DNA from: Planctomycetota bacterium | GTDB taxonomy: Bacteria > Planctomycetota > Planctomycetia > Gemmatales > Gemmataceae | Length of the DNA stretch: 64,000 nt | Assembly: GCA_016195405.1 (NCBI GenBank) | Contig: JACPZP010000098.1 | Coordinates: 1-64,000 of the forward strand | Reading direction: 5' to 3' | Shown here: in pieces, positions 44,429-54,347 of the stretch | Numbering within the stretch: the first letter of the stretch is position 1 | Layout: the number at the start of each line of letters is the position of its first letter | The notes under the pieces: model-generated | Told to the model about the DNA's origin: nothing | The model's database searches: none | What the model saw: the letters and a program-made list of their open reading frames with translations, nothing else | Program-made: the position numbers and the translations under genes

Positions 44429-44545
44429 ATGCGACCGCGAACGAAAGCTTCCAAGAAACGGCGCGTGCAGGTCAAAGCCGCCCGCAAGGCCAAGAAGACC
44501 GTCAGCCGGGTGATGCCGATGCTATCCCGGCCCAAAAAGAAATAG
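44429..44545 (+). CDS. Very basic 38-residue protein
   Basis: The start is set by AAGGAG eight bases before ATG 44429; an in-frame ATG at 44396 is the alternative. The product begins MRPRTKASKKRRVQVKAARK and ends in SRPKKK. Nearly half of its residues are Lys or Arg, and it has no acidic residue. It has the composition of a nucleic-acid-binding tail or a small ribosome-associated protein, but no family was recognised. It directly precedes the ABC-2 permease gene. Confidence 0.6.
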   Translation: MRPRTKASKKRRVQVKAARKAKKTVSRVMPMLSRPKKK

Positions 44546-44546
44546 C

Positions 44547-46688
44547 ATGTCCGTGCTGCAATCGTGCATGACCTGGTTCCGACGCATATTCGGCTGGTCC
44601 ACCAGCCGACAATCGTGGCAAGAGCGACTTAGTTTTCTCGCCCTCGCGGCGGCGGCCTTCGGCGCATGGTGGTTCGCAGATCGGCTCACCATTTTCCAAC
44701 AGGTCCTTGTTTGGGGCCTGATCGTCGTTGCGGCGCTGGTGCTTCTGCGGCGCGGCTGGCTCACCCTCTTCGGCCCGGTCCTCTTTTACGACATGATCCG
44801 GGCCGGCCGGCGCGGACGCTATTTCCTGCTCCGCTGCCTTTACGCGGGATTGCTTCTCTTTATCCTCCTCACCACCTGGCTCGGCCTCGGCAACTCGCGC
44901 GACGAAATTCAGAAAGCCACGCGGTTTGCCTCGAACTACTTCGAGACGTTCATCGTCGTGCAACTCGTGCTGGTGGTGATCCTGACCCCCGCCTACGTGG
45001 CCGGCGCCATCTCCGAGGAAAAGGACCGCAAGACGCTGGAGTTTCTGCTCGCCACCGATCTGCGTAATCGCGAGATCGTGCTCAGCAAGTTCGGCTCACG
45101 CCTCGCCAATCTGACCCTGTTTCTTTTGACGGGACTGCCGATCCTCGGCTTCTTGCAGTTTCTGGGCGGCGTCAGTCCGGAATTGGTGTTTTCCGGTTTC
45201 GCGGCCACCGGGTTGACCATGCTCGGCATCGCCAGCGTGAGCATCCTCTGTTCCGTGTATTTCAAGAAGCCGCGCGACGCCATCGGCGTGACGTATCTGA
45301 TCGTCCTCACGTACCATGCCCTTTCGATTCCGCTTCATCTCTGGCTCAAGTTCTCGGGAACCGCTGCCGCCGAACTCGATGTCCCCATCTGGTTCGGCGC
45401 CGGCGCACCCACGCTGTTTGACGCGTTCAATTGGCTCAACGCCGGCAATCCAATCGCCGCGGTCATCGACATCGCGCAAGCACAGGCGATGCGCGTCGTG
45501 GCCGGCGGTCCGAGCGGGATTGAACTGGTCCTCCCCGGGATCATGAAGCGCTATGCCGTTTTCCACCTGGTCTTGACGGCCATTTGCTTGCTGCTGGCCG
45601 TGGCCCGGGTGCGAAAGCTCGCGCTACGGCAAGCATTTGGCCGGACTCGCAAGGCGGGGGTGCGGCACCGGTCGCGCCCGGCGGTTGGCGATCTGCCCAT
45701 GTTGTGGAAGGAGATCTCGGTCGAAGGCGGCATGCGCATCAACTGGGCGGCATCCATTGTGCTTGCCACGCTTTTTCTGTTCTCGATGTCTTTTGGCGTC
45801 TGGTGGACCTTTTACCACTTTTTCGCGGCATTTGGAGAAGATCCTTTAATCCACGAAAAGATGAACGCCTGGGTGCGCATTGCCGGAGCGATCGTCGCCT
45901 ACCTCACCCTCCTTGGCGTGGCGATACGCGCCTCCACCACCATCGGCGTCGAACGCGACAAGCAAACACTCGATTCGCTCCTAACCAGCCCTTTGAGCAG
46001 CAGCTCGATTCTATGGAGCAAGTTCTTGGGCGCGATCCTAACCGTGCGGCTCGGTTGGGTTTGGCTCGGCTTGATTTGGGGACTGGGCCTAGTCACTGGC
46101 GGTCTGCACGTCCTTGCCCTGCCCTTGTTGGTCGCGGCGTGGTTCATTTACGCCACCTTCTTCGCCATTCTCGGCCTGTGGTTCTCCATGACCGCCAAAA
46201 CCACCATGCGAGCCACGGTCTACACCATGCTCGTCAGCATCGGACTGACTTTCGGCCACTGGATCGTGTGGATGTGCTGCATTCCCGTCTTTCTGATGCG
46301 CGGCCCGGGTACCGGAGAAGGACTAAAGTACATCGCCCAATTCCAGCTGGGCAACACGCCGCCCTTTGTCATCGGCGTGCTCTCGTTCATCGGCGAAAAC
46401 TTCTCGAACAACTTCGGCGGCGGCCGCGAGATGGCGGAGATGATGGGCTTCTGCATTCTCGGTCTCTTTATCTGGGGCGTCATGGCCATGATCCTGTGGA
46501 ACGCCGCCTTGGTGCCACGGTTTCGCAGATTCTGCGGTCGCGAGGAGGTTCGTTACCCGGAAGGCGAACCACCGCCCGGCGAACGGGCGCGTCGGCGCCG
46601 CTCCATGGCGCCCCCGCCCATTCCCCCGGAGGATGACGACTGGGGCGAAGCAGACGACCAATGGCGCGAACGGATTCGCAGAGACTGA
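44547..46688 (+). CDS. ABC-2 type transporter permease
   Basis: The 713-residue polytopic protein has two halves of about six helices each. Both halves contain the ABC-2 coupling block: VAGAISEEKDRKTLEFLLATDLRNREIVLSK and then GVERDKQTLDSLLTSPLSSSSILWSK. It is therefore probably a fused permease dimer. The C-terminal tail is charged and proline-rich (GEPPPGERARRRRSM, PPIPPEDDDWGE). No ATPase gene is adjacent. It starts immediately after the small basic gene without an obvious ribosome binding site, suggesting translational coupling. Confidence 0.85.
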   Translation: MSVLQSCMTWFRRIFGWSTSRQSWQERLSFLALAAAAFGAWWFADRLTIFQQVLVWGLIVVAALVLLRRGWLTLFGPVLFYDMIRAGRRGRYFLLRCLYAGLLLFILLTTWLGLGNSRDEIQKATRFASNYFETFIVVQLVLVVILTPAYVAGAISEEKDRKTLEFLLATDLRNREIVLSKFGSRLANLTLFLLTGLPILGFLQFLGGVSPELVFSGFAATGLTMLGIASVSILCSVYFKKPRDAIGVTYLIVLTYHALSIPLHLWLKFSGTAAAELDVPIWFGAGAPTLFDAFNWLNAGNPIAAVIDIAQAQAMRVVAGGPSGIELVLPGIMKRYAVFHLVLTAICLLLAVARVRKLALRQAFGRTRKAGVRHRSRPAVGDLPMLWKEISVEGGMRINWAASIVLATLFLFSMSFGVWWTFYHFFAAFGEDPLIHEKMNAWVRIAGAIVAYLTLLGVAIRASTTIGVERDKQTLDSLLTSPLSSSSILWSKFLGAILTVRLGWVWLGLIWGLGLVTGGLHVLALPLLVAAWFIYATFFAILGLWFSMTAKTTMRATVYTMLVSIGLTFGHWIVWMCCIPVFLMRGPGTGEGLKYIAQFQLGNTPPFVIGVLSFIGENFSNNFGGGREMAEMMGFCILGLFIWGVMAMILWNAALVPRFRRFCGREEVRYPEGEPPPGERARRRRSMAPPPIPPEDDDWGEADDQWRERIRRD

Positions 46689-46718
46689 GGCATGGAGGCT
46701 GCGGTATGATGAACCATC

Positions 46719-48086
46719 ATGCCCCGTTTTCTCTTTGTCACCGGCAAGCTGGCGGAGCCTGCTCTGCGCCGACTGCTCACAGAGTTGGGGCCGCGCGCGG
46801 GCTTTGAGCATTCCGTCGCCGTCCTGCCGATCACCGTAGCCGCGCTGGCCACCACTTCATGGATCGCCCGCCATCTCACCCCGCCGCCCGGGATCGACCG
46901 CATTCTCTTGCCCGGTCTGTGTAGCGGCGATTTGGACACCTTCGACGCCTGGGGGACCGTCCCCGTGGAGCGCGGCCCCAAGGACATGCGCGACCTTCCC
47001 GACTTTTTCGGCGAGCCGGACTTGGCGCGCGCCGGCTACGGGGCGCACGACATTGCTATCCTTGCCGAGATCAATCATGCGCCCACCCTGCCCTTGAGCG
47101 CTTTGACGCTACACGCGCGGAGATTCCACGCCGAAGGCGCTGACATCATTGACTTGGGTTGCGACCCCGGTTCTACCTGGGAGGAGGTCGGCGAGGCGGT
47201 CAAAATGCTGCGCGACGAAGGTCTGCGGGTTTCGATCGACACGTTCAATCCGCGCGAAGCCGAGCGGGGCGCGGCCGCCGGCGCCGAAATGGTCCTGAGT
47301 GTCAACAAAACCACCCGCGATCAAGCCCGGCACTGGGGCTGTGAAGTCGTCGCGGTGCCAGACACACCGAGCAATCTGGAAGGCCTCGATCAAACCGTCG
47401 CCTGCCTCAAATGCGATGGCGTGCCGTTCCGGATCGATCCCGTGCTGGAGCCGATCGGATTCGGCTTCGCAGCCTCCCTGGGCCGCTACCTGGAGGCCCG
47501 CCGCCGCTTTCCGGAAGTCGAAATGCTCATGGGCGTCGGCAATCTGACGGAGTTGACCGACGTCGATTCGGCCGGCGTCAACGTCGTACTGCTCGGCTTT
47601 TGCCAGGAAGTCGGCATTCGCAGCGTCTTGACAACCGAGGTCATCAACTGGACGCGCAGCAGCGTCCGCGAGATCGACTTGGCACGCCGGCTTGTCTATC
47701 ACGCGGTCAACCATCAGGTTCTTCCCAAGCATCTCGAACCTGAACTGGTCGCTCTCCGCGATCCCAAGCTTCGCATGCACGGCGACGAGTACCTGACCGA
47801 GCTTGCCCAAAACGTGACTGACAAGAACTTCCGGCTGTTTGCCGAGCGCGGCGTCCTGCATGCCATCAATAGCGAGATGCACTGGAAGGGGATCGATCCG
47901 TTCGAGCTGTTCGCGGCAATGGCCCGGCGTTCCGAGATTTCACCGGCGCACGCCTTCTATCTCGGCTACGAGATGGCCAAGATGGCGACCGCGCTGGCGC
48001 TTGGAAAAAACTACGTTCAGGATCAGGCGTTGAGCTGGGGCTTTCTGACGGCGGACGAAAAGAGCCATGGACCTTCCCAAACGTAA
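46719..48086 (+). CDS. DUF6513 / dihydropteroate synthase-like protein
   Basis: The 455-residue protein has an N-terminal DUF6513-like domain (MPRFLFVTGKLAEPALRRLL) and a pterin-binding TIM-barrel domain (about 130-400). That domain shows EGADIIDLGCDPGSTWEEV, RVSIDTFNPREAE and LMGVGNLTELTDVDSAG, the folding pattern of dihydropteroate synthase. In planctomycetes and methylotrophs such proteins are associated with tetrahydromethanopterin synthesis rather than folate. The gene is followed 9 bp later by pabB, which makes the aminobenzoate substrate, supporting a pterin-cofactor role. Confidence 0.8.
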   Translation: MPRFLFVTGKLAEPALRRLLTELGPRAGFEHSVAVLPITVAALATTSWIARHLTPPPGIDRILLPGLCSGDLDTFDAWGTVPVERGPKDMRDLPDFFGEPDLARAGYGAHDIAILAEINHAPTLPLSALTLHARRFHAEGADIIDLGCDPGSTWEEVGEAVKMLRDEGLRVSIDTFNPREAERGAAAGAEMVLSVNKTTRDQARHWGCEVVAVPDTPSNLEGLDQTVACLKCDGVPFRIDPVLEPIGFGFAASLGRYLEARRRFPEVEMLMGVGNLTELTDVDSAGVNVVLLGFCQEVGIRSVLTTEVINWTRSSVREIDLARRLVYHAVNHQVLPKHLEPELVALRDPKLRMHGDEYLTELAQNVTDKNFRLFAERGVLHAINSEMHWKGIDPFELFAAMARRSEISPAHAFYLGYEMAKMATALALGKNYVQDQALSWGFLTADEKSHGPSQT

Positions 48087-48095
48087 AATGAGTTC

Positions 48096-49505
48096 ATGAG
48101 CGTCACTCTGCAAAGAGCCATTGCAGTCCCCGCGGTTGTCGAATTGCCGGCAGGCATTACGGCAGCGTCCGTGTGCGCGCGCCTCGCCGACCTGCCCCAT
48201 TTGCTTTGGCTTGATAGCGCGCTCGGCGGGCCGCTAGGACGGTATTCGTTCGTCACCGCCGATCCTACGCGCCGACTCACGCCGACTCTGAAGAGCCAGC
48301 CGCTGGATATGTTTGAACACGCATTGGCCGACTGGCGGATGGAAACGATCGCCGGTTTGCCTCCGTTTCAGGGCGGCGCCGCCGGTCTTTTTGGTTACGA
48401 GCTGAGCCGCAGCCTTGAAGAATTGTCGCTGCCCGATTGGGATGACCTTCCGACGCCGCCCCTCGCGGTCGGCATCTACGATTGGGTGATCGGCTTTGAC
48501 CACGCCCAGGATCGGGCCTGGATAATCTCCACGGGGTATCCCGAAAAAACGCCGTCACGCCGTCGCCTACGCGCACAGCAGCGTCTCGAACGGGTTTGCG
48601 ATTGGCTGGAGCGCGAACCAATTGCGCGTACGTGGCGGCCCCAGACGCCAGCACGGGTGCTTTCCCCGCATGTGCCCTTGGTCAGTCTGCCAGGCGTGTT
48701 CACGAATCTCGACCGCGGCTCGTACCTTCGGACCATCCGGCGCGCCATCGACTACATTCACGCCGGTGACTGCTTCCAGGTCAACATCGCCCAACGCTTG
48801 CTGACGCCGGCATTAGCTGCACCGTGGGATGTGTACGAAAAGCTTCGCCAGCGCAATCCAGCCCCTTTCGCAGGTTACTTCGACCTAGGCGAATTCGTCA
48901 TCGCCAGCGCTTCGCCGGAGCGATTCCTGAAAGTGGTCGGCAATGAAGTCGAGACCCGGCCCATCAAGGGTACCAGGCCGCGCGGCGTCGGACCGGAAGA
49001 AGACCTGTTGCGGGCGGACGAACTGCAGATCAGCGACAAGGACCGGGCCGAGAACGTGATGATCGTCGATCTCTTGCGCAACGATTTGGGCCGAGTCTGC
49101 CGCTATGGCAGCGTCCACGTGGAATCACTGTGCCGGGTGGAGAGCTTTCGCACCGTGCATCATCTGGTTTCCGAAGTGCGCGGCACGCTTCGACATGGAC
49201 TAGGTCCCGTCGATCTCCTCAAGGCGGCGTTTCCAGGCGGCTCGATCACGGGCGCTCCGAAAATCCGCGCCATGGAGATCATCACCGAGTTGGAGCAAAC
49301 GGCACGAGGGCCTTACTGCGGCTGCCTGGGCTACGTCGGCTTCGACGCCAGCATGGACACCAACCTGCTCATTCGCACATTCACGATCGGCAAGGGCTGG
49401 ATGCAGTTTCCCGTCGGCGGCGGCATCGTCGCCGACTCCGATCCGGAGGCGGAATACGAGGAGACCTGGCATAAAGCGGAAGGATTGCTGCGCGCGCTTT
49501 CGTAG
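48096..49505 (+). CDS. pabB: Aminodeoxychorismate synthase component I
   Basis: The 469-residue enzyme is a chorismate-utilising synthase making 4-amino-4-deoxychorismate, the precursor of p-aminobenzoate. The PIKGT motif with K291 is the PabB-type active-site lysine; anthranilate synthases have Ala there (PIAGT). Other core motifs are AGYFDLGEFVIASASPERFL, SDKDRAENVMIVDLLRND and GSITGAPKIRAMEIITELE. It is 9 bp behind the dihydropteroate-synthase-like gene, consistent with shared use in pterin cofactor synthesis. The separate trpE gene at the window end supports the assignment as pabB. Confidence 0.9.
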   Translation: MSVTLQRAIAVPAVVELPAGITAASVCARLADLPHLLWLDSALGGPLGRYSFVTADPTRRLTPTLKSQPLDMFEHALADWRMETIAGLPPFQGGAAGLFGYELSRSLEELSLPDWDDLPTPPLAVGIYDWVIGFDHAQDRAWIISTGYPEKTPSRRRLRAQQRLERVCDWLEREPIARTWRPQTPARVLSPHVPLVSLPGVFTNLDRGSYLRTIRRAIDYIHAGDCFQVNIAQRLLTPALAAPWDVYEKLRQRNPAPFAGYFDLGEFVIASASPERFLKVVGNEVETRPIKGTRPRGVGPEEDLLRADELQISDKDRAENVMIVDLLRNDLGRVCRYGSVHVESLCRVESFRTVHHLVSEVRGTLRHGLGPVDLLKAAFPGGSITGAPKIRAMEIITELEQTARGPYCGCLGYVGFDASMDTNLLIRTFTIGKGWMQFPVGGGIVADSDPEAEYEETWHKAEGLLRALS

Positions 49506-49510
49506 CGATG

Positions 49511-50845
49511 TCACGCCCGTCCAACCAATAGCCTGGACTTGAGCGCTTCGGTTTCGCGGCGGAGTCTGTCCAGTTCTCGATCTCGCGCCTCCGTGTCGGC
49601 GGCTAACTCCGAGGCCAGGGACGGCGATATCCGCGTCGCCGCGGGTGCAATGCGCCGGCGAAGAGTCGGCTTTTGACTGCGAAACTCGATTTCGACAGCG
49701 GGCTGAGCCTTGACGGGCTTTGGCAGCGACGCGACTTGGACCGTTATCGGTTGGGGCTGCGCCGTGACCGGCGCCGGCTGAGACTGGGGTTTGACCGGCG
49801 TTGGCTGGGGTGCGCTCGTGACCGGCGTTGCTTTCGGCTGGATATTGACTGGCAGGCTGGGAGAGACGACCACCGCTGAATCCGCCTTCGTGTTCTGCTT
49901 GAGGGCTTTCCGCAGCGCCTCCAGCTCACGGCGCTGTTGAATAAGCTCGCATTCCTGCGCTTCAAACTCCGCGCGCAGCTCCGCCTCGACGGCAGCCGGA
50001 TTCAACGCCTTGCGCAGCCCCTCCATCTCGCGGCGCTCATGGGCCAGAAGCCGCTCCTGTTCTTCGAAGTCCAGCTTCATCTCGGCTTCCAGCTCGTCCA
50101 GCTCGGCCAGGCGCCGTTGGGCGGCCTTCTCCGTCTCCTCGAGTTGCCGGCAGCGCTGCTCCAGTTGATTGATGCGATCGGTGAAGTCGACCTGTTCGCG
50201 GGCCCGCGCCTCTTGATGCTCACGCAGGGCCGCTTCAATCGCCTGCAGGTCCGTGCGGGCCTCTTCCTTGGCTTTCTGCAAGTGGGCGCTTTCCGAGCGC
50301 AGCGCTTCCAAAAGCTGCCGCTGCACATCCGTGTCCTGCCGGATGGTCTCGTTGGTCTGCACAACCTGACCGAGATCGTTTTGGACGTTGCAGAAGTGCT
50401 CCATCTGCTGCGCCAGGGCGCCTTCCCGTTCGGCCAGTTCCTGTTCGCGCCGCTGCAACACCCGGCTCTGGTGCGAAAGGTACTCCTCTTGACGGGCCAT
50501 CTCCTGGAAGCGCGCGATCAGCTTCTGCTCGTTGAAATAACTTTGGCCCAGAATCGTTTGGTGCTCGGCTTGCAGGCGCTGAAATTGGCCGCGCGTATAG
50601 TTCTCCAGGCGGCGCCGCTCGGCGACGAGCCACTGATAAGCGGACTGCAAATCGGCTTCCGACTGAATCGGCGGCGGGGGATTGATTTCACCCAGCGCTA
50701 GGGGCTCGCGCGGCGTCGTCAAGGGACCGGGCATCACGGAACCTGCGCCGGCTATCGCGGGCGGATCGCCGCCGCCGATCATCTGGCTGAACAGATAATC
50801 CACGGCATTGGTGTGGGGATTGGGCGCGGAGGTGACGACACTCAT
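49511..50845 (-). CDS. Long coiled-coil protein of unknown function
   Basis: The 444-residue protein was not recognised. Residues 1-60 are Pro/Gly rich; residues 62-300 form a long coiled coil (LQQMEH-type heptads, for example RRLENYTRGQFQRLQAEH, ELDELEAEMKLDFEEQERLL). A Pro/Gln/Val-rich linker (about 305-385) follows, with degenerate QPxPVxxQPQ repeats, and a short second coil (DRELDRLRRETEALKSRLL) ends the chain. There is no membrane segment. A structural or scaffold role is possible. It converges with pabB with a 5-bp gap. Confidence 0.7.
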   Translation of the reverse strand: MSVVTSAPNPHTNAVDYLFSQMIGGGDPPAIAGAGSVMPGPLTTPREPLALGEINPPPPIQSEADLQSAYQWLVAERRRLENYTRGQFQRLQAEHQTILGQSYFNEQKLIARFQEMARQEEYLSHQSRVLQRREQELAEREGALAQQMEHFCNVQNDLGQVVQTNETIRQDTDVQRQLLEALRSESAHLQKAKEEARTDLQAIEAALREHQEARAREQVDFTDRINQLEQRCRQLEETEKAAQRRLAELDELEAEMKLDFEEQERLLAHERREMEGLRKALNPAAVEAELRAEFEAQECELIQQRRELEALRKALKQNTKADSAVVVSPSLPVNIQPKATPVTSAPQPTPVKPQSQPAPVTAQPQPITVQVASLPKPVKAQPAVEIEFRSQKPTLRRRIAPAATRISPSLASELAADTEARDRELDRLRRETEALKSRLLVGRA

Positions 50846-51024
50846 GTTCCAGTCCCTGGCAGGAGGGGTGAGTCGAGTTGTTCAACTATAGCACATCCGC
50901 GGATTGCCTGGCCGGCCTGATTTGACCGGTGCGCCGCGCCTTCCGAGCAATCAGAAATGCCCACGTGGCCGGTTTTAACGCCTGTGCCGTTTGGGCTTTG
51001 CGAATTGGATATTTCGGAGCCGCG

Positions 51025-52221
51025 CTAAGCCGCAAGCGGCAGCATTCTGCGCGCGCCCATTACGCCGCGAACAAACGCGAATATTTCGCGTTCGAAGCGC
51101 GACGCACTGAATTGGAGCGCGTGTCGCCGTAGCGCCGCCGCATCGAACGCATCGTCGTTTCTTTCAAACTGCTCAAGAGCGCTGGCCAGACAGGCAGGCG
51201 TTTGTTCTTCGAACCAGACCCCCGTCGGCGCTAGGCCGAGTCCCGCGGGATGTTGCAACGGCACGATGGTCTCCGTAGCTCCGCCCCGGCCATAGGCGAT
51301 CACCGGCGTGCCGCAAGCGTTCGCTTCCACGGGGACGATGCCGAAATCCTCTTCGCCGGGAAACAGTAGCGCCCGGCAGCGGCGCAGATGATCGCGCAGC
51401 ACGTCGTTGGACTGCCAGCCGAGGAAGTGAATCATCGGGCCGCCCAGGGCGCGAAGCTTTCGCTCGTCTTGCCCGGAACCAATGAGGACCAGGCGGCGGC
51501 CCATCAGCTTGCACGCTTCAATCGCCAGGTCAATGCGCTTGTAAGGAGCGAATGCAGACAGAACCAAATAGTGGTCCTCACGCTGTGCCAACACCCCTTG
51601 CCTCCTGGAGGAGAAGGGCTGAGGGTGAGGGGGCGCCGGCGTGTAGTACTCGGTATCGACCGGCGGATAAATGACGGCGCTGTCCCGGCCGTAACATTCG
51701 CGAATCCGATTGCGAACCGTCTCGCTGCTGGTGACGAAGTGCGTGACTCCCGAAGCCGTCCGCCGGTCCCAGCTTCGCAGCTCCGACATCAGTCGATCGA
51801 TCAGCCAGCTTTTCAAGCCGCGGCTGCGAAAATAGGACTCTCGCAGATGCCAGGCGTAGCGCATTGGCGTGTAGCAATAGCAGATGTGTGGAACGCCCGG
51901 CGGCGGCGTCACTCCCTTGGCGACACAATGGCTGGAGCTGACAACCAGGTCGCATTCGGGAAGTTGCCAGCCGACCGCCCAGGGCATGATCGGCAGTAGA
52001 TACCGGTAATAGCGATGGACGCCGGGCAGCCAGTGCAGGAAGCTGGCGTGAAGATCGAGGTTCTCGATAGCAGGAGATGTTGAGCCGCGGCGATAGAGCA
52101 AAGTGTAAAGGTTGGCGGACGGCCAGCGCCGGCACAAGACCTCCAGCACCTTTTCGCCGCCGCGCATACCGGTTAACCAATCATGCACCAGCACCACGCG
52201 CAGCCGATCGAGAGCATCCAT
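51025..52221 (-). CDS. Glycosyltransferase family 4 protein
   Basis: The 398-residue GT-B enzyme has the N-terminal acceptor domain (VVLVHDWLTGMRGGEKVLEV) and the C-terminal nucleotide-sugar domain with LVLIGSGQDERKLRAL. The EX7E motif lies in PGEEDFGIVPVEANACGTPV, followed by GGATETI. The N-terminal pattern resembles mannosyltransferases of polysaccharide synthesis, but donor and acceptor are unknown. It lies 116 bp downstream of uvrB, separated from it by a strong palindrome. Confidence 0.9.
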   Translation of the reverse strand: MDALDRLRVVLVHDWLTGMRGGEKVLEVLCRRWPSANLYTLLYRRGSTSPAIENLDLHASFLHWLPGVHRYYRYLLPIMPWAVGWQLPECDLVVSSSHCVAKGVTPPPGVPHICYCYTPMRYAWHLRESYFRSRGLKSWLIDRLMSELRSWDRRTASGVTHFVTSSETVRNRIRECYGRDSAVIYPPVDTEYYTPAPPHPQPFSSRRQGVLAQREDHYLVLSAFAPYKRIDLAIEACKLMGRRLVLIGSGQDERKLRALGGPMIHFLGWQSNDVLRDHLRRCRALLFPGEEDFGIVPVEANACGTPVIAYGRGGATETIVPLQHPAGLGLAPTGVWFEEQTPACLASALEQFERNDDAFDAAALRRHALQFSASRFEREIFAFVRGVMGARRMLPLAA

Positions 52222-52276
52222 GCTCTTCTCCTTGATCGGCGGAGTTTAGCCGAAAACGCGTTCCTCGGCATAGACC

Positions 52277-52334
52277 GTTTAGCGGGGAGCCGCAGGCGAC
52301 CGGCGGGACGGTCGCCTGCGGCTCCCCGCTAAAC
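52277..52334. repeat. Perfect GTTTAGC-tipped palindrome
   Basis: Perfect 25-bp arms (52277-52301, 52310-52334; beginning GTTTAGCGGGGAGCCGCAGG) flank an 8-bp loop between uvrB and the glycosyltransferase gene. The same element with two mismatches is at 63560-63620. Confidence 0.95.
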
Positions 52335-52337
52335 ACC

Positions 52338-54347
52338 TTATCGCCTCCTACGCCGGTTCTTCTTCACCTGGGGCGCCGGGGTCGGCTGGCCTTTGAGCTG
52401 CGCGATCTTGTCGCGCAATTGGGCGGCCCGCTCGAATTCCAGGTTCGCCGCCGCCCCGAGCATCTCGCCGTGCAGCTCTTCCAGGTACTCCTCGGTGACA
52501 TAATCCTGCTTTTGCCCGGCAACTTCCGCCACCATCTTGCGTGCGTTGATTTCTTCTTCGATTCCCATGTTGATCGCCGAGCGCACGCCCTCCGGCGTGA
52601 TGCCGTGTTTCGCGTTGTACTCCATTTGCAATACGCGGCGGCGCTCCGTCTCCTCGATCGCCCGCTGCATCGAATCGGTCGTCTTGTCGGCGTACAGGAT
52701 CACCTGGGCGTTGATGTGCCGGGCCGCCCGGCCGATCGTCTGAATCAGCGACGTGCCGCTCCGCAGGAAACCCTCCTTGTCCGCGTCGAGGACGGCCACC
52801 ATCGACACCTCGGGCAAGTCGAGTCCCTCGCGCAGCAGGTTGACGCCTACCAGCGTGTCGAAGCCCCCTTCACGCAACTCACGCAAGACTTGCACGCGCT
52901 CGATTGCATCCAACTCGGAGTGCAGCCATTTGCAGCGCAGGCCCGCCTCGCGCAGATAGTTGGTCAGATCCTCGGCCAGTCGCTTGGTCAGAGTCGTCAC
53001 CAACACGCGTTCATTCTTCGCCGCTCGCTTCCTAATCTCTTCGATAAGATCGGGCACCTGGCCGCGCGCCGGCTTGACGTGCAGCACCGGATCGACCAAC
53101 CCCGTGGGTCGAATCACCTGCTCGACCACTTCGCCGCCGGTCGTTTCCAGTTCGTAAGGCCCTGGCGTCGCCGACATGAAAAGCGCCTGATTGAGCCGCT
53201 TTTCCCATTCATCGAAGCGCAGCGGCCGATTGTCGAGCGCGCTGGGCAAGCGGAAGCCATGCTCGACCAGCGTCGCCTTGCGGCTATGGTCGCCGGCGAA
53301 CATGCCGCGCACCTGCGGCAAGGTGACGTGCGACTCATCGACGATCATCAGCATGTCTTTGGGGAAGAAGTCGAACAGTGTGTAGGGCGGCTCGCCGGGC
53401 GCCCGGCCGCTGAACCAGCGCGCGTAGTTCTCGATCCCGGGACAATGGCCGACTTCGAGCAACATTTCCATGTCGAAGCGGGTGCGGGCGCTTAAACGTT
53501 GCGCTTCGAGCAACTTGCCTTCGCGGCGAAATTGCTCCAACCGCTCCTCCAACTCCTTGCCGATGCCATCGACGGCCGCCCGGATGCGCTCTTCCGGGGT
53601 GACGAAGTGCCTGGCGGGGTAGACGTAGATCTCATCCAGCACCCGCAAGGTCTCGCCGCTGGTGGGATTGATGATCGCGAGGGCATCCACTTCGTCGCCG
53701 AAGAGTTCCAGCCGCAGTGCGAACTCCTCGTATGCGGGCCAGACTTCGACCACGTCGCCGCGGACGCGGAATCGGCCGCGCTCGAAGGCGGTGTCGTTGC
53801 GTTCGTACTGGATGTCGACGAGCTTGAGGAGCAAGTCGTCGCGCTGAATCATGTCGCCCTTCTTGACGTAGATCATCATCCGCTTGTAGTCGGCCGGCGA
53901 ACCCAAGCCGTAGATGCACGAGACGCTGGCGACGATGATCACGTCGTCGCGGCTCATCAGCGCGCTGGTCGCGGCCAGACGCAGACGGTCGATGTTCTCG
54001 TTGACCATCGCGTCCTTCTCGATATAGATGTCTCGCTGCGGGATGTAGGCTTCGGGTTGGAAGTAGTCGTAGTAGCTGATGAAGTAGTGAACCGCGTTCT
54101 TGGGAAAAAAGCCGCGAAATTCCTTGTAAAGCTGGGCGGCCAGGGTCTTGTTGTGCGAAAGGACGAGCGTCGGCTTCTGCAGGCGGGCGATGACATGGGC
54201 GGCCGTGTAAGTCTTGCCGCTGCCGGTGACGCCCATCAGCACCTGGCGGTTCTGCCCATTCGCAAGCCCGGAGACGAGCTTCTCGATAGCCTGTGGCTGA
54301 TCGCCGGCAGGCTGGAAGGGGCTGGCGATTTGGAAGTTCGCGGGCAT
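52338..54347 (-). CDS. uvrB: Excinuclease ABC subunit B
   Basis: UvrB is the helicase-like damage-verification subunit of nucleotide excision repair. The 669-residue protein has Walker A ([13 protein letters not shown]), the beta-hairpin region [15 protein letters not shown], the DESH box ([15 protein letters not shown]), helicase motif VI ([13 protein letters not shown]) and a C-terminal UVR domain ([20 protein letters not shown]). A basic tail (KKNRRRRR) ends it. The ATG directly abuts the stop of the upstream paralogue A, so the two are translationally linked. Fragments of its first codons recur behind two other paralogues of the upstream array. Confidence 0.97.
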   Translation of the reverse strand: MPANFQIASPFQPAGDQPQAIEKLVSGLANGQNRQVLMGVTGSGKTYTAAHVIARLQKPTLVLSHNKTLAAQLYKEFRGFFPKNAVHYFISYYDYFQPEAYIPQRDIYIEKDAMVNENIDRLRLAATSALMSRDDVIIVASVSCIYGLGSPADYKRMMIYVKKGDMIQRDDLLLKLVDIQYERNDTAFERGRFRVRGDVVEVWPAYEEFALRLELFGDEVDALAIINPTSGETLRVLDEIYVYPARHFVTPEERIRAAVDGIGKELEERLEQFRREGKLLEAQRLSARTRFDMEMLLEVGHCPGIENYARWFSGRAPGEPPYTLFDFFPKDMLMIVDESHVTLPQVRGMFAGDHSRKATLVEHGFRLPSALDNRPLRFDEWEKRLNQALFMSATPGPYELETTGGEVVEQVIRPTGLVDPVLHVKPARGQVPDLIEEIRKRAAKNERVLVTTLTKRLAEDLTNYLREAGLRCKWLHSELDAIERVQVLRELREGGFDTLVGVNLLREGLDLPEVSMVAVLDADKEGFLRSGTSLIQTIGRAARHINAQVILYADKTTDSMQRAIEETERRRVLQMEYNAKHGITPEGVRSAINMGIEEEINARKMVAEVAGQKQDYVTEEYLEELHGEMLGAAANLEFERAAQLRDKIAQLKGQPTPAPQVKKNRRRRR

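Noticed and set aside
52419-53495. 358-codon plus-strand frame
   Set aside because: It is antisense to uvrB and has no protein-like features.
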